Source of the DNA: Streptomyces humidus
GTDB taxonomy: Bacteria > Actinomycetota > Actinomycetes > Streptomycetales > Streptomycetaceae
Assembly (NCBI RefSeq): GCF_014649655.1
Contig: NZ_BMTL01000033.1
Span: 52,479-116,478, forward strand
Direction of reading: 5' to 3'
Length of the DNA: 64,000 bases
Numbering within the stretch: position 1 is the first letter of the stretch; every line of letters begins with the position of its first letter. Below the pieces are notes generated by a model. It did no database searches, was not told the origin of the DNA, and saw only the letters and a program-made list of their open reading frames with translations. Positions 26,705 to 35,519 of this stretch are shown here, one piece after another. The position numbers were made by a program, and so were the translations under genes.

Positions 26705-28186
26705 TCACAGAACGACCGTCACGGTCTTCTCTTCGGTGTTGGCTTCGATCCCCGCGCGGCCGAGTTCGCGGCCGTGGCCGCTGAGGCCGGACCCGCCCCA
26801 CGGAAGCCGGGGGTCCAGGGGTGACCAGCCGTTGATCGCGACGGCGCCGGCCCGGACGCGCTGCGCCACCCCGTGCGCGCGACTGAGATCGGAGGTCCAC
26901 AGAGTCGCCGCGAGGGCGTAGGCGCTGTCGTTGGCGAGGGCGACGGCGTCGTCGTCCGTGTCGAAGGACATGATCGTGCCGACGGGTCCGAAGATCTCCT
27001 CCCGGGCGATGGTCATGTCGTTGGACGCGTCCGCGAACAGCGTCGGCTCGATGAAGTAGCCGCTGCGGTGCGGCCGCCCGCCGCCGGCGACGAGCCGGGC
27101 GCCCTCGTCCCGGCCGATCTGGATGTAGCGGGCGACCCGCTCGAGTTGCCTGGCGTTGATCAGCGCGCCCATGGTGGTGCCCTGGTCGAACGGATCGCCC
27201 AGCACGGCGGCGTCCGCGCGAGCGACGAGCCGGTCGACGAACTCGCCGTACACCGAGCGGGCGACCAGGATGCGGCTGCCGGCCGCGCAGACCTGACCCT
27301 GGTTGGCGAAGATCCCGAGCGCCACCCCGTCGGCGGCCGCGTCGAGGTCCGCGTCGGCGAACACGATCTGCGGGCTCTTGCCGCCGAGCTCCAACGTCGT
27401 GGGCCGGAATCCCCTGGCCGCCGCAACCGCGACGATGTGCCCGGTCTCCGGGCTGCCGGTGAAGGAGATCTTGTCCACGCCGGGGTGTTCGACGAGCAGG
27501 TTGCCGGTGGTCGCGCCCCGGCCGGGAAGGACGCTGAACGCGCCCGGCGGGAACCCGGCCTCGTCGATGAGCTGCGCGAGCAGCAGCGACGTCAGGGGCG
27601 CGTCCTCCGGCGGCTTGAGCACGACGGCGCAGCCGGCGGCCAGGGCGGGCGCGACCTTCCAGGACCCGATCATCGTGGGCGAGTTCCAGGGCGTGATGGC
27701 CGCGACCACGCCGATCGGCCGGCGGATCGTGTAGTTCAGGGTCTGGCGGCCCATGTATCCCGGGGTCGGGATCATGCGCCCCTCGATCTTGTCCGCCCAC
27801 CCGGCGTAGTGCCGGAAGGTCTGCACGGCCTGCGGCAGGTCGATCATCCGGGGCTCGACACCGGGCTTGCCGACTTCGAGCGACTCCAGATTCGCGAAGT
27901 CCTCCCGACGCGAGTCGATCAGGTCCGCCAGCCGGCCCAGCAGCACACCGCGTGCGGCGCCGTCCAGTCGGCCCCAGTCGCCGTCGTCCAGCGCGGAGTG
28001 CCCGGCCGACACCGCGAGGTCGACGGCGGTGGCGTCCGCCTCGGTGATCGTCGCGAGGACGCCTTCCGTGACGGGGTCGACGACGTCGAAGGTCCCGCCG
28101 GTCCCGGCCGTCTGCCATGTTCCCGCCACATACGGCACCGGCGGCACCGTGCCGGCCAGCTCTTCCGCTTCTGCACGCATCGACAT
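26705..28186 (-). CDS. Aldehyde dehydrogenase, first gene of the catabolic operon
   Basis: The 493-residue ALDH has TPWNSPTMIGSWK, FTGSPETGH, LELGGKSPQ (base Glu) and IFANQGQVCAAGSR with the nucleophile Cys. It differs clearly from the ALDH at 22064, so two aldehydes are probably handled. I place the start at ATG 28186; AGGAG lies 15 nt upstream, a long spacing, and a second ATG follows two codons later. A TGTACGA half-site abuts the start codon, and the IclR regulator is divergent across a 160-bp gap. A likely substrate is the aldehyde released by the copper amine oxidase. Confidence 0.93.
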   Translation of the reverse strand: MSMRAEAEELAGTVPPVPYVAGTWQTAGTGGTFDVVDPVTEGVLATITEADATAVDLAVSAGHSALDDGDWGRLDGAARGVLLGRLADLIDSRREDFANLESLEVGKPGVEPRMIDLPQAVQTFRHYAGWADKIEGRMIPTPGYMGRQTLNYTIRRPIGVVAAITPWNSPTMIGSWKVAPALAAGCAVVLKPPEDAPLTSLLLAQLIDEAGFPPGAFSVLPGRGATTGNLLVEHPGVDKISFTGSPETGHIVAVAAARGFRPTTLELGGKSPQIVFADADLDAAADGVALGIFANQGQVCAAGSRILVARSVYGEFVDRLVARADAAVLGDPFDQGTTMGALINARQLERVARYIQIGRDEGARLVAGGGRPHRSGYFIEPTLFADASNDMTIAREEIFGPVGTIMSFDTDDDAVALANDSAYALAATLWTSDLSRAHGVAQRVRAGAVAINGWSPLDPRLPWGGSGLSGHGRELGRAGIEANTEEKTVTVVL

Positions 28187-28193
28187 TGTACGA
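28187..28193. promoter_or_regulatory. TGTACGA half-site before the ALDH gene, possible IclR site
   Basis: TGTACGA at 28187-28193 equals one arm of the full palindrome found before the permease gene (29437-29455). The second arm is degenerate here (CCGTTCT instead of TCGTACA). It directly precedes the ALDH start codon in the 28187-28346 divergent gap. Co-regulation is inferred. Confidence 0.4.
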
Positions 28194-28346
28194 TTACCGT
28201 TCTCCTGGACGATATTCGGACGGTACGCTTTCACGGTGGGCGCAGTCAAGGGTCGCGATACCGGGCAGCAACGCCCCTTTCGACACGGGATCCACCGGAT
28301 CACGCCGAATCGGACACAGGCATGAGCCATCGAGAAACGTGACAGC

Positions 28347-29096
28347 ATGAACCGGCAGAACCGGACGGACCGCGGGAAGGCGACACGAGTGAGCTCAGGC
28401 GGCGAGACATCACAGACGCTTGACCGCGGGCTGACCGTGCTGGCACTGCTGGCCAAGCACAGCGACGGCCTCACCGCCGCCGAACTCGCCGGACATCTCG
28501 GGGCCGCCCGCGCGATCGTCTACCGGCTGCTGCGCACCCTCGAGGCCCACAACCTCGTCACGCGCCTCGACACGCGCTACGTCCTGGGGTTCGGCCTCTC
28601 CGAGCTGGCCAGTCGGCTACGGCCCAGGCTCCAGAGCGTCGCGCTGCCGATCCTGCGCCAACTGAGCCAGCGCACCAACAGCACCGCGCTGCTCAGCGTC
28701 GCCGACGGCGACCAGGCCCTGGTCCTGCTCACCGCGGAGCCGCCCGACAGCACCATGCACCTGGCGATGCGCGAAGGCGCGCGGCACCCGCTCACCGTGG
28801 GCGCCGACGGCGTGGCGATCCTGGCCGGCCGGCCGCCAGGCGATTCCGACACGGAAGACGTCAGGCGCGCGCGCCGGCAGGGCTACGCCGTCAGCGTCGG
28901 CGCTCTGCAGGAGGGCGCCGTCGGCGTGGCGGCCCCCATACGCGTATCGGACTGGCCGACCGCCAGCCTCGGCATCGTCCAGCTCGGGGTCAGCATGCCC
29001 GACCCCACGGTCGGCGACCTGGTGACGAGCGCGGCCGCCGAAGCGGCTCAACGGCTCACCGGGACACCCGGATTCGACATGTCCAGCAGTCGCTAG
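28347..29096 (+). CDS. IclR-family transcriptional regulator
   Basis: The 249-residue protein has an N-terminal winged helix (LDRGLTVLALLAKHSDGLTA, then HLGAARAIVYRLLRTLE) and a C-terminal IclR effector domain. Members commonly control aromatic or amine catabolism. Its gene lies between the minus-strand catabolic operon and the plus-strand permease/amine-oxidase pair, so it is the obvious regulator of both; a perfect palindrome before the permease supports this. ATG 28347; GTG 28389 is an alternative that would still keep the DNA-binding domain. A strong palindromic terminator follows. Confidence 0.92.
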   Translation: MNRQNRTDRGKATRVSSGGETSQTLDRGLTVLALLAKHSDGLTAAELAGHLGAARAIVYRLLRTLEAHNLVTRLDTRYVLGFGLSELASRLRPRLQSVALPILRQLSQRTNSTALLSVADGDQALVLLTAEPPDSTMHLAMREGARHPLTVGADGVAILAGRPPGDSDTEDVRRARRQGYAVSVGALQEGAVGVAAPIRVSDWPTASLGIVQLGVSMPDPTVGDLVTSAAAEAAQRLTGTPGFDMSSSR

Positions 29097-29124
29097 ACCC
29101 CACCGCCCCTCGACGCCGGTCAAG

Positions 29125-29152
29125 GCCGCTCGGCGCGGCCGCGCCGAGCGGC
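29125..29152 (+). terminator. 28-bp perfect palindrome after the IclR gene
   Basis: GCCGCTCGGCGCGG and its exact reverse complement form a 28-bp uninterrupted palindrome 28 nt after the stop codon. No U-tract follows. Position and symmetry suit a GC-rich rho-independent-like terminator. Confidence 0.7.
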
Positions 29153-29195
29153 TCGCCGGCATGCCCGGATGCGCCGTGTCCGGCAGGCGCCCACC

Positions 29196-29235
29196 CGCCG
29201 CCGGGGCGGCATGATTCACCCATGCCCCGGCGGCG
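29196..29235 (+). terminator. Second hairpin in the IclR-permease gap
   Basis: CGCCGCCGGGGC (29196-29207) pairs with GCCCCGGCGGCG (29224-29235) across a 16-nt loop. The 29097-29484 gap otherwise holds no gene I can support. It could be a further terminator or a transcript-end structure. Confidence 0.5.
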
Positions 29236-29436
29236 AGCACGTCCGCGCCCGCCCCGTGAGCCGGCCTCGGCGGCGACGTCGTCCACAGGTCAGGCACCTG
29301 CGCCGACGCCGCTTCCCGGCGCGGCCGACAGCGGCGAACATGGCGCCGACTCCGTGCCCCGCCATTCACCGATCGCCGCTCGGGTGGGTTGACATGCGAG
29401 CTCCGCGGCCCCACCATCTGCCCAATAGCGGACGGC

Positions 29437-29455
29437 CTGTACGAAAATCGTACAG
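29437..29455. promoter_or_regulatory. Palindromic operator CTGTACGA-AAA-TCGTACAG before the permease
   Basis: An 8-3-8 perfect inverted repeat lies 30 bp upstream of the permease start, where an operator for activation or repression would be expected. Its size fits IclR-type sites, and one arm recurs before the divergent ALDH operon. The adjacent IclR protein is the probable ligand, which is inference. Confidence 0.65.
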
Positions 29456-29484
29456 CTCCGCGATCCCTCACCGGGAGTGGACAG

Positions 29485-30963
29485 ATGACTTCTCCAGACA
29501 ATCAGCCGCTCGGCCGAGGAAAACTCTCCATGACCGGCGTCCTGGCCCAGTCCGTGGGCTTCATGGGGCCGGTCTTCTCGGTCGCGGCGCTGCTGCCGTT
29601 GATAGTGGGGCTCTCGGCCACCGGCCGCGGCGCCGGCGTCGCAACACCGTTGGCGATCATCGTCGCGGGCGCGGGAATATTCGGCGCCGGCTGGATCATC
29701 GCCCAGTACGCCAAGCGGATCCACCTGTGCGGTTCGCTCTACGAATACGTCTGCGACGGGGCCGGACCACGCGTCGGCGTCGTCGCCGGCTGGGTCTACT
29801 ACGGCGCCATGCTGGTCCTCGGCGCCGCGACCTTCCTCGTGCTCGGCGGTCTCACGCAGTCGTTCCTGCAGACCGCCTTCTCGATCGACGTGCCCTGGTG
29901 GCCGCTCGCCCTGGCCTACCTCGCCGTGGTCCTGGTCATCGTCGTCATCGGCGTCCAGGTCTCGGTCAACGCCCAGCTGGCGCTGGTGCTGATCTCGTCC
30001 GCCGTCGTGCTCGGCTTCTCGCTCTACATCATCTTCCGTGGCGGCCTCGGCGGGCACAGCCTGTCGGCCAAGCCGTTCAACCCGTTCTCCATCAGCGGCC
30101 TGGACCTCCTCTACGGCGTGCTCTACGGCATCAACATGTTCATCGGCTTCGAGTCGGCCGCCAACCTCGCCGAAGAGACCGACGACCCGAAACGGCACGT
30201 CCCCAGGGCCGTGCTCATGTCACTCACCATCGTCGGGCTGTACTTCGTCATCACCGCCTACGCCCAGGACATCGGCTTCGGCCTCGACGGCACGGCGTGG
30301 AAGAACAGCGTCTTCCCGCTTCAGACGCTCGCCTCGGGCAGCGCCTTCGGCTCGTCCGCGTTCGGCGACGTGGTCGCGGTCCTGATCATCCTCGACGTCC
30401 TGGCCGTCGCGATCGGAGTCGGGGTAGCCGCCACCCGCGGCATGCTCTCCATGGCGCGCGCCGGCAGGCTGCCCGCACCACTGGCGGCTGTGCATCCCCG
30501 CTTCTACACCCCGACGGGCGGCGCCGCGCTGCTCGGCGCGGTGTCGGTCGTCGCCATCGTCCTGGTCCGGGTCGACCACGGCATCTTCTCCCTCGCCACC
30601 GGGCAACCGGGTGTGCTGCAGCCCGAGTGGTCACCGATGTTCGGCTGGATGGCGGGCTTCGGGGGCACCGGCCTGGCCCTGATGTATCTCGTGGTCAGCG
30701 CCGCCGGCGCCAAGGGCCTCTGGCACGAGGTCAACCGCGTCAAGCTGGTGATCGCCGCCTTCGCCGGGATCCTCGTCGCCGCCGGAGCCGTGTTCGGATC
30801 GTTCTACAAAGCCACCAGCCCTCTCGACACGGTCGCGCCGGCTCTGGGCATCTGGCTCGTTCTCGGCATCGTCTGGGCCTTCTTCGCCCTCCGCCGACAG
30901 GGGCGGCCGGACCTCGGATCCCCTGTCCCCGAGCCCCGCCCGCTCGCCGGCGACAAGAGCTAG
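29485..30963 (+). CDS. APC-superfamily amino acid/amine permease
   Basis: The 492-residue membrane protein has about 12 hydrophobic segments, a consensus early GVLAQSVGFMGPVFSVAALLP, and a cytoplasmic loop FESAANLAEETDDPKRHVPRA matching the APC amino-acid/polyamine transporter pattern. ATG 29485 is chosen because GGGAG lies 9 nt upstream; the open frame upstream has no support. It directly precedes the copper amine oxidase, so it probably imports the amine substrate. An operator-like palindrome lies just upstream. Confidence 0.92.
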   Translation: MTSPDNQPLGRGKLSMTGVLAQSVGFMGPVFSVAALLPLIVGLSATGRGAGVATPLAIIVAGAGIFGAGWIIAQYAKRIHLCGSLYEYVCDGAGPRVGVVAGWVYYGAMLVLGAATFLVLGGLTQSFLQTAFSIDVPWWPLALAYLAVVLVIVVIGVQVSVNAQLALVLISSAVVLGFSLYIIFRGGLGGHSLSAKPFNPFSISGLDLLYGVLYGINMFIGFESAANLAEETDDPKRHVPRAVLMSLTIVGLYFVITAYAQDIGFGLDGTAWKNSVFPLQTLASGSAFGSSAFGDVVAVLIILDVLAVAIGVGVAATRGMLSMARAGRLPAPLAAVHPRFYTPTGGAALLGAVSVVAIVLVRVDHGIFSLATGQPGVLQPEWSPMFGWMAGFGGTGLALMYLVVSAAGAKGLWHEVNRVKLVIAAFAGILVAAGAVFGSFYKATSPLDTVAPALGIWLVLGIVWAFFALRRQGRPDLGSPVPEPRPLAGDKS

Positions 30964-31029
30964 CCGAACGGTCAGGGTCCCGCGCCCGGCGCGCCGGTCC
31001 GAAGAACCATCGATGGGAAGACGATCAGC

Positions 31030-32982
31030 ATGACCCTGCAGTCCCCCGCGTCCCACCCGTACGACCCGTTGTCCGCCACGGAGATCGAGTCGGCCGTCGC
31101 GATCGTCCGGGCGGGCAAACCGCAACTGACGACTCCGCGGTTCCCCCTCGTGCGCCTGGACCACCCCGACAAGCAGTCGGTGCGCGACCACGACCCGGAG
31201 TCCCCGCTCGACCGGTCGGCGTTCCTCGTCGTCTACGACCGCGCCGACGCCGCCGCCTACGAGGCACGGGTCGACCTCAACGCCGGGACCATCACGTCCT
31301 GGACGCATGTTCCGGGCGTCCAGCCGGCCATCATGATCGAGGAGATCATGGCCCTGGACGACATCGTGAAGAAGGACGCCGGGGCCGTGGCCGCTCTCGC
31401 ACGGCACGGAGTCGACGACCTGGATCTGCTGCAGATCGATCCCTGGTCCACCGGAACACTCCCCATCGACGGCATCGACGCGCGCCGACGCATCATCCGG
31501 GCCAGCGCGTATGTGCGGACCTTCCCCGAGGACAACGGCTACGCCCGGCCGGTCGGCAATCTGGTGTTCGTGATCGACTGCGACGAGCAGTCCGTCGCCG
31601 CGATCATCGAGGGCGACCCGATTCCCGTCCCGCCGGAGAGCGGGAACTACGACGCCGGCAGCGTCGGTCCGCTCCGGACGGACCTGCGCCCGCTGGAGAT
31701 CACCCAGCCCGACGGCCCCTCGTTCACGCTCGACGGACACGTCATCGAGTGGCAGCGGTGGCGGCTGCACGCGCATATCGACACCGTCGAAGGACTCGTC
31801 ATCAGCGACGTCTCCTACCTCGACGGGGAGCGTCGGCGGTCGGTCCTGCACCGCGCGAGCATCAGCGAGATGGTCGTGCCCTACGGCGACACCAGCGACG
31901 ACTTCTATTTCCGCAACGTCTTCGACGCCGGCGAGTACAACCTCGGGAAGACGGTCGGATCCCTGTCGCTGGGCTGCGACTGCCTCGGCGAGATCCGCTA
32001 CCTGGACGCGGTACTGGCCGATGAATCGGGCACTCCGCACACCGTGACGAACGCGATCTGTCTGCACGAGGAGGACTACGGAATCCTCTGGAAGCACTGG
32101 AACTTCCGCTATGCCGACCAGGCCGAGGTCCGCCGCTCACGCCGCCTGGTCGTGTCGGCGATCCACACCATCGGCAACTACGAGTACGGGTTCTTCTGGT
32201 ACTTCTACCTCGACGGCACCATTCAGTTCGAGGCGAAACTCACCGGCATCGTCCAGACCCGGGCGATCGCACCGGGCGCCACACCGCGGTTCGGAACCAT
32301 CGTGGCCCCGCAGCTGGACGCCCCCAACCACCAGCATCTGTTCAACATGCGGCTGGACCTGGAGATAGACGGCCCCGACAACACCGTCGTGGAAGTCGAC
32401 GCGGTCGGCCTGCCGACCGGGCCGGACAACCCCTACGGCAACGCCATCGTGGCGCGCAAGACCCCGATCGGCAACGAGCGCGACAGCCGCCGGATGTGCG
32501 ACCCGCTCACCGCACGCACCTGGAAGATCACCAACCCCGGCGTGCTCAACCGCCATGGCGAGCCGGTCGCCTACAAGCTCGTGCCCTTCGTCGGCCCGAC
32601 CCTGCTGGCTGCGCCGGACAGCGATCTCGCCCGGCGGGCCGAGTTCGCCCGCTCCCACCTGTGGGTCACCCGCTACTCCCCCACGGAACTGCACGCGGCC
32701 GGCGACTACCCCAACCAGCATCCCGGCGACGGCATCGGCGAATGGGTCAAGCAGGAACGCGACCTGCTGAACACCGACGTCGTGCTGTGGCACACCTTCG
32801 GCACCTCACATCTGCCGCGGCCCGAGGACTGGCCGATCATGCCGTGCGACTACGTCGGGTTCTCCCTGAAGCCGGCCGGATTCTTCGACCGGAACCCCTC
32901 GCTGGACGTCCCCCCGCCCGCCCACCACGGCAGCGGACACTGCGCCCCGGACCACGAGCCCGCCGCCGAGCAGACCCCGTGA
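31030..32982 (+). CDS. Copper-containing amine oxidase
   Basis: The 650-residue protein carries the topaquinone motif TIGNYEYGF (Tyr becomes TPQ), upstream catalytic-base segment FRNVFDAGEYNLG, copper-ligand HQH in APNHQHLFN, and the distal His in HTFGTSHLPRPEDWP. Length is usual for bacterial CuAOs. The reaction converts a primary amine plus O2 to an aldehyde, NH3 and H2O2. There is no signal peptide, as in cytoplasmic actinobacterial enzymes. With the permease upstream and aldehyde dehydrogenases divergent, it starts an amine catabolic route. Phenethylamine or tyramine are guesses only. A strong terminator follows. Confidence 0.96.
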   Translation: MTLQSPASHPYDPLSATEIESAVAIVRAGKPQLTTPRFPLVRLDHPDKQSVRDHDPESPLDRSAFLVVYDRADAAAYEARVDLNAGTITSWTHVPGVQPAIMIEEIMALDDIVKKDAGAVAALARHGVDDLDLLQIDPWSTGTLPIDGIDARRRIIRASAYVRTFPEDNGYARPVGNLVFVIDCDEQSVAAIIEGDPIPVPPESGNYDAGSVGPLRTDLRPLEITQPDGPSFTLDGHVIEWQRWRLHAHIDTVEGLVISDVSYLDGERRRSVLHRASISEMVVPYGDTSDDFYFRNVFDAGEYNLGKTVGSLSLGCDCLGEIRYLDAVLADESGTPHTVTNAICLHEEDYGILWKHWNFRYADQAEVRRSRRLVVSAIHTIGNYEYGFFWYFYLDGTIQFEAKLTGIVQTRAIAPGATPRFGTIVAPQLDAPNHQHLFNMRLDLEIDGPDNTVVEVDAVGLPTGPDNPYGNAIVARKTPIGNERDSRRMCDPLTARTWKITNPGVLNRHGEPVAYKLVPFVGPTLLAAPDSDLARRAEFARSHLWVTRYSPTELHAAGDYPNQHPGDGIGEWVKQERDLLNTDVVLWHTFGTSHLPRPEDWPIMPCDYVGFSLKPAGFFDRNPSLDVPPPAHHGSGHCAPDHEPAAEQTP

Positions 32983-33046
32983 CGTCCGGACTCCGACGGC
33001 CCCTCGGCCTCCCCTCCTCGGCACCCTGGTGACCATCCGGCAGACA

Positions 33047-33085
33047 AAGCGCCCCTGACCAGCATTTCCCTGGTCAGGGGCGCTT
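33047..33085 (+). terminator. 16-bp-stem terminator after the amine oxidase gene
   Basis: AAGCGCCCCTGACCAG (33047-33062) and CTGGTCAGGGGCGCTT (33070-33085) are perfect complements with a 7-nt loop, 64 nt past the amine-oxidase stop. The flanking A- and T-side bases could make it bidirectional, also serving the minus-strand remnant. Confidence 0.85.
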
Positions 33086-33158
33086 GGGCGGTAGGCGAGC
33101 CCTCCCGGTGGATGTCCGGACCGGGCTGTCCGGTGGGCAGCCGGCGGCCGGAGGACGG

Positions 33159-33480
33159 TCAGGGGGTTGTGGTCACCGGTGTGATGCCGCTGCCGGCGAT
33201 CTCGCGGAAGTCCGCGCGCTGCGCGATGGCGTTGCGCAGGGTAGCGAGCTGCCGGGGGGGGGCGTTGACGCAGACCGCTCCGCGGATGACGCCGTCCCGT
33301 CCGTAGGCGGCTACGAGCGAGTTCTCCTCGTGGCGCAGTACGGCGATGGTGCCGTCCGGGGAGATACGTCCGACGCGGCGCGCGTCGCATCGAACCGGTG
33401 GGTCCAGAAGTAGGGAACGGACTCGAACGGAAGGTGCTCGCCCATCAGCGTCCCCGCCGCGTGCATGCCCTGCCCCGGCC
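33159..33480 (-). pseudogene. Remnant of a ferredoxin-reductase-like FAD oxidoreductase (C-terminal domain)
   Basis: Minus-strand fragments read GMHAAGTLMGEHLPFESVPY then FWTHRFDATR in one frame, DGTIAVLRHEENSLVAAYGR in another, and RQLATLRNAIAQRADFREIA in a third. In order these resemble the C-terminal reductase domain of NAD(P)/FAD ferredoxin reductases. One frameshift falls in a run of nine G at 33254-33262. The N-terminal FAD and NAD domains are missing and sequence upstream of about 33480 is degenerate. A dead gene, formerly perhaps the electron donor for a P450 or dioxygenase. Confidence 0.7.
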
Positions 33481-33700
33481 GGGCGGCCCGGCGCCGCGCG
33501 CGGGGGTCCCGGGCCGACATCACACCCGCGGCGGCCGGCTCTGCGGGCGAACGCGTACGCGCCTGGGCGGCGGGCTCACCGGGCCCCACGGGGCGGTGCC
33601 GCGGCTGTACGCGGCCGGAGGGGAACAGCGAGAACCTGTTCCGCCGCCGCAAGGGTCACGACTCGGTCCGGTCTCCGACGCCGCGAGTTGCCTCCCGGGC

Positions 33701-33720
33701 AAATACCCCTGGGGGTATTT
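33701..33720. promoter_or_regulatory. CstR/CsoR-type operator 1
   Basis: AAATACCCCTGGGGGTATTT is a near-perfect palindrome with the G/C-tract core bound by CsoR/CstR-family repressors. It lies 71 bp before the rhodanese gene and is one of seven such sites in 33.7-40.8 kb. Confidence 0.8.
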
Positions 33721-33758
33721 GACGACACCTTCCGAGCCGCCGTACGCTCGCCAGCAGG

Positions 33759-33776
33759 ATACCCCCGGGGGTAATT
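33759..33776. promoter_or_regulatory. CstR/CsoR-type operator 2
   Basis: ATACCCCCGGGGGTAATT lies 14 bp before the rhodanese start and 58 bp (centre to centre) from operator 1. Two sites before one gene suggest tight repression. It overlaps the leader just before the ribosome-binding site GAGGAGG. Confidence 0.8.
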
Positions 33777-33790
33777 GAGGAGGCAACGAA

Positions 33791-34117
33791 GTGGCTTCTG
33801 AAGTGACGCAGGCAGCGTTCGCGGCGGCCTGGGCCGGCGGCGGGCTCGTGGTCGACGTACGGGAGGCGGACGAGTACGCGGCCGGGCACGTCCCCGGCGC
33901 GCGGCTGATGCCGCTGCGCACCGTGCCCGCGCGGTGCGGCGAACTGCCCACCGACCGGCCGGTGTTCGTCATCTGCGCCAGCGGCAACCGCAGCAGGAGC
34001 GCCGCCGACCGGATGGCCTCCCGCGGCATCGACGCCTACTCCGTCGCCGGCGGCACCGGCGCCTGGGCCCACAGCGGCCGCCCGATCGCCGTCGGCTCGT
34101 CCGAGCACGCGGCCTGA
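33791..34117 (+). CDS. Single-domain rhodanese
   Basis: The 108-residue rhodanese has VVDVREADEYAAGHVPGA and active-site loop CASGNRSRSA, with Cys as sulfur carrier. It would move sulfane sulfur from persulfides or thiosulfate. It is the first gene of a unit with sulfide:quinone reductase 48 bp downstream, and two CstR-like operators precede it. The GTG start at 33791 is preceded by GAGGAGG. Confidence 0.92.
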   Translation: MASEVTQAAFAAAWAGGGLVVDVREADEYAAGHVPGARLMPLRTVPARCGELPTDRPVFVICASGNRSRSAADRMASRGIDAYSVAGGTGAWAHSGRPIAVGSSEHAA

Positions 34118-34165
34118 CACCCCGTCCGAATCCCGCACACCGGCCAGTCGGGAAGGAGCACTGCC

Positions 34166-35395
<1,230 letters not shown>

Positions 35396-35472
35396 CCGGC
35401 CGGCCCGGGCGTCCCCCGACCGGGCCGGCCACTCCCCCCGCCCTTCGACCAGGGCACATCAGACCCTTCCCT

Positions 35473-35489
35473 GTACCCCCTGGGGTAAC
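35473..35489. promoter_or_regulatory. CstR/CsoR-type operator 3
   Basis: GTACCCCCTGGGGTAAC lies 31 bp before the persulfide dioxygenase start and has the same TACCCC-GGGGTA core as the other sites. It makes this gene a separately controlled member of the regulon. Confidence 0.75.
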
Positions 35490-35519
35490 AACCCTTTCCG
35501 GCTCGGAGGTCATCCACCC

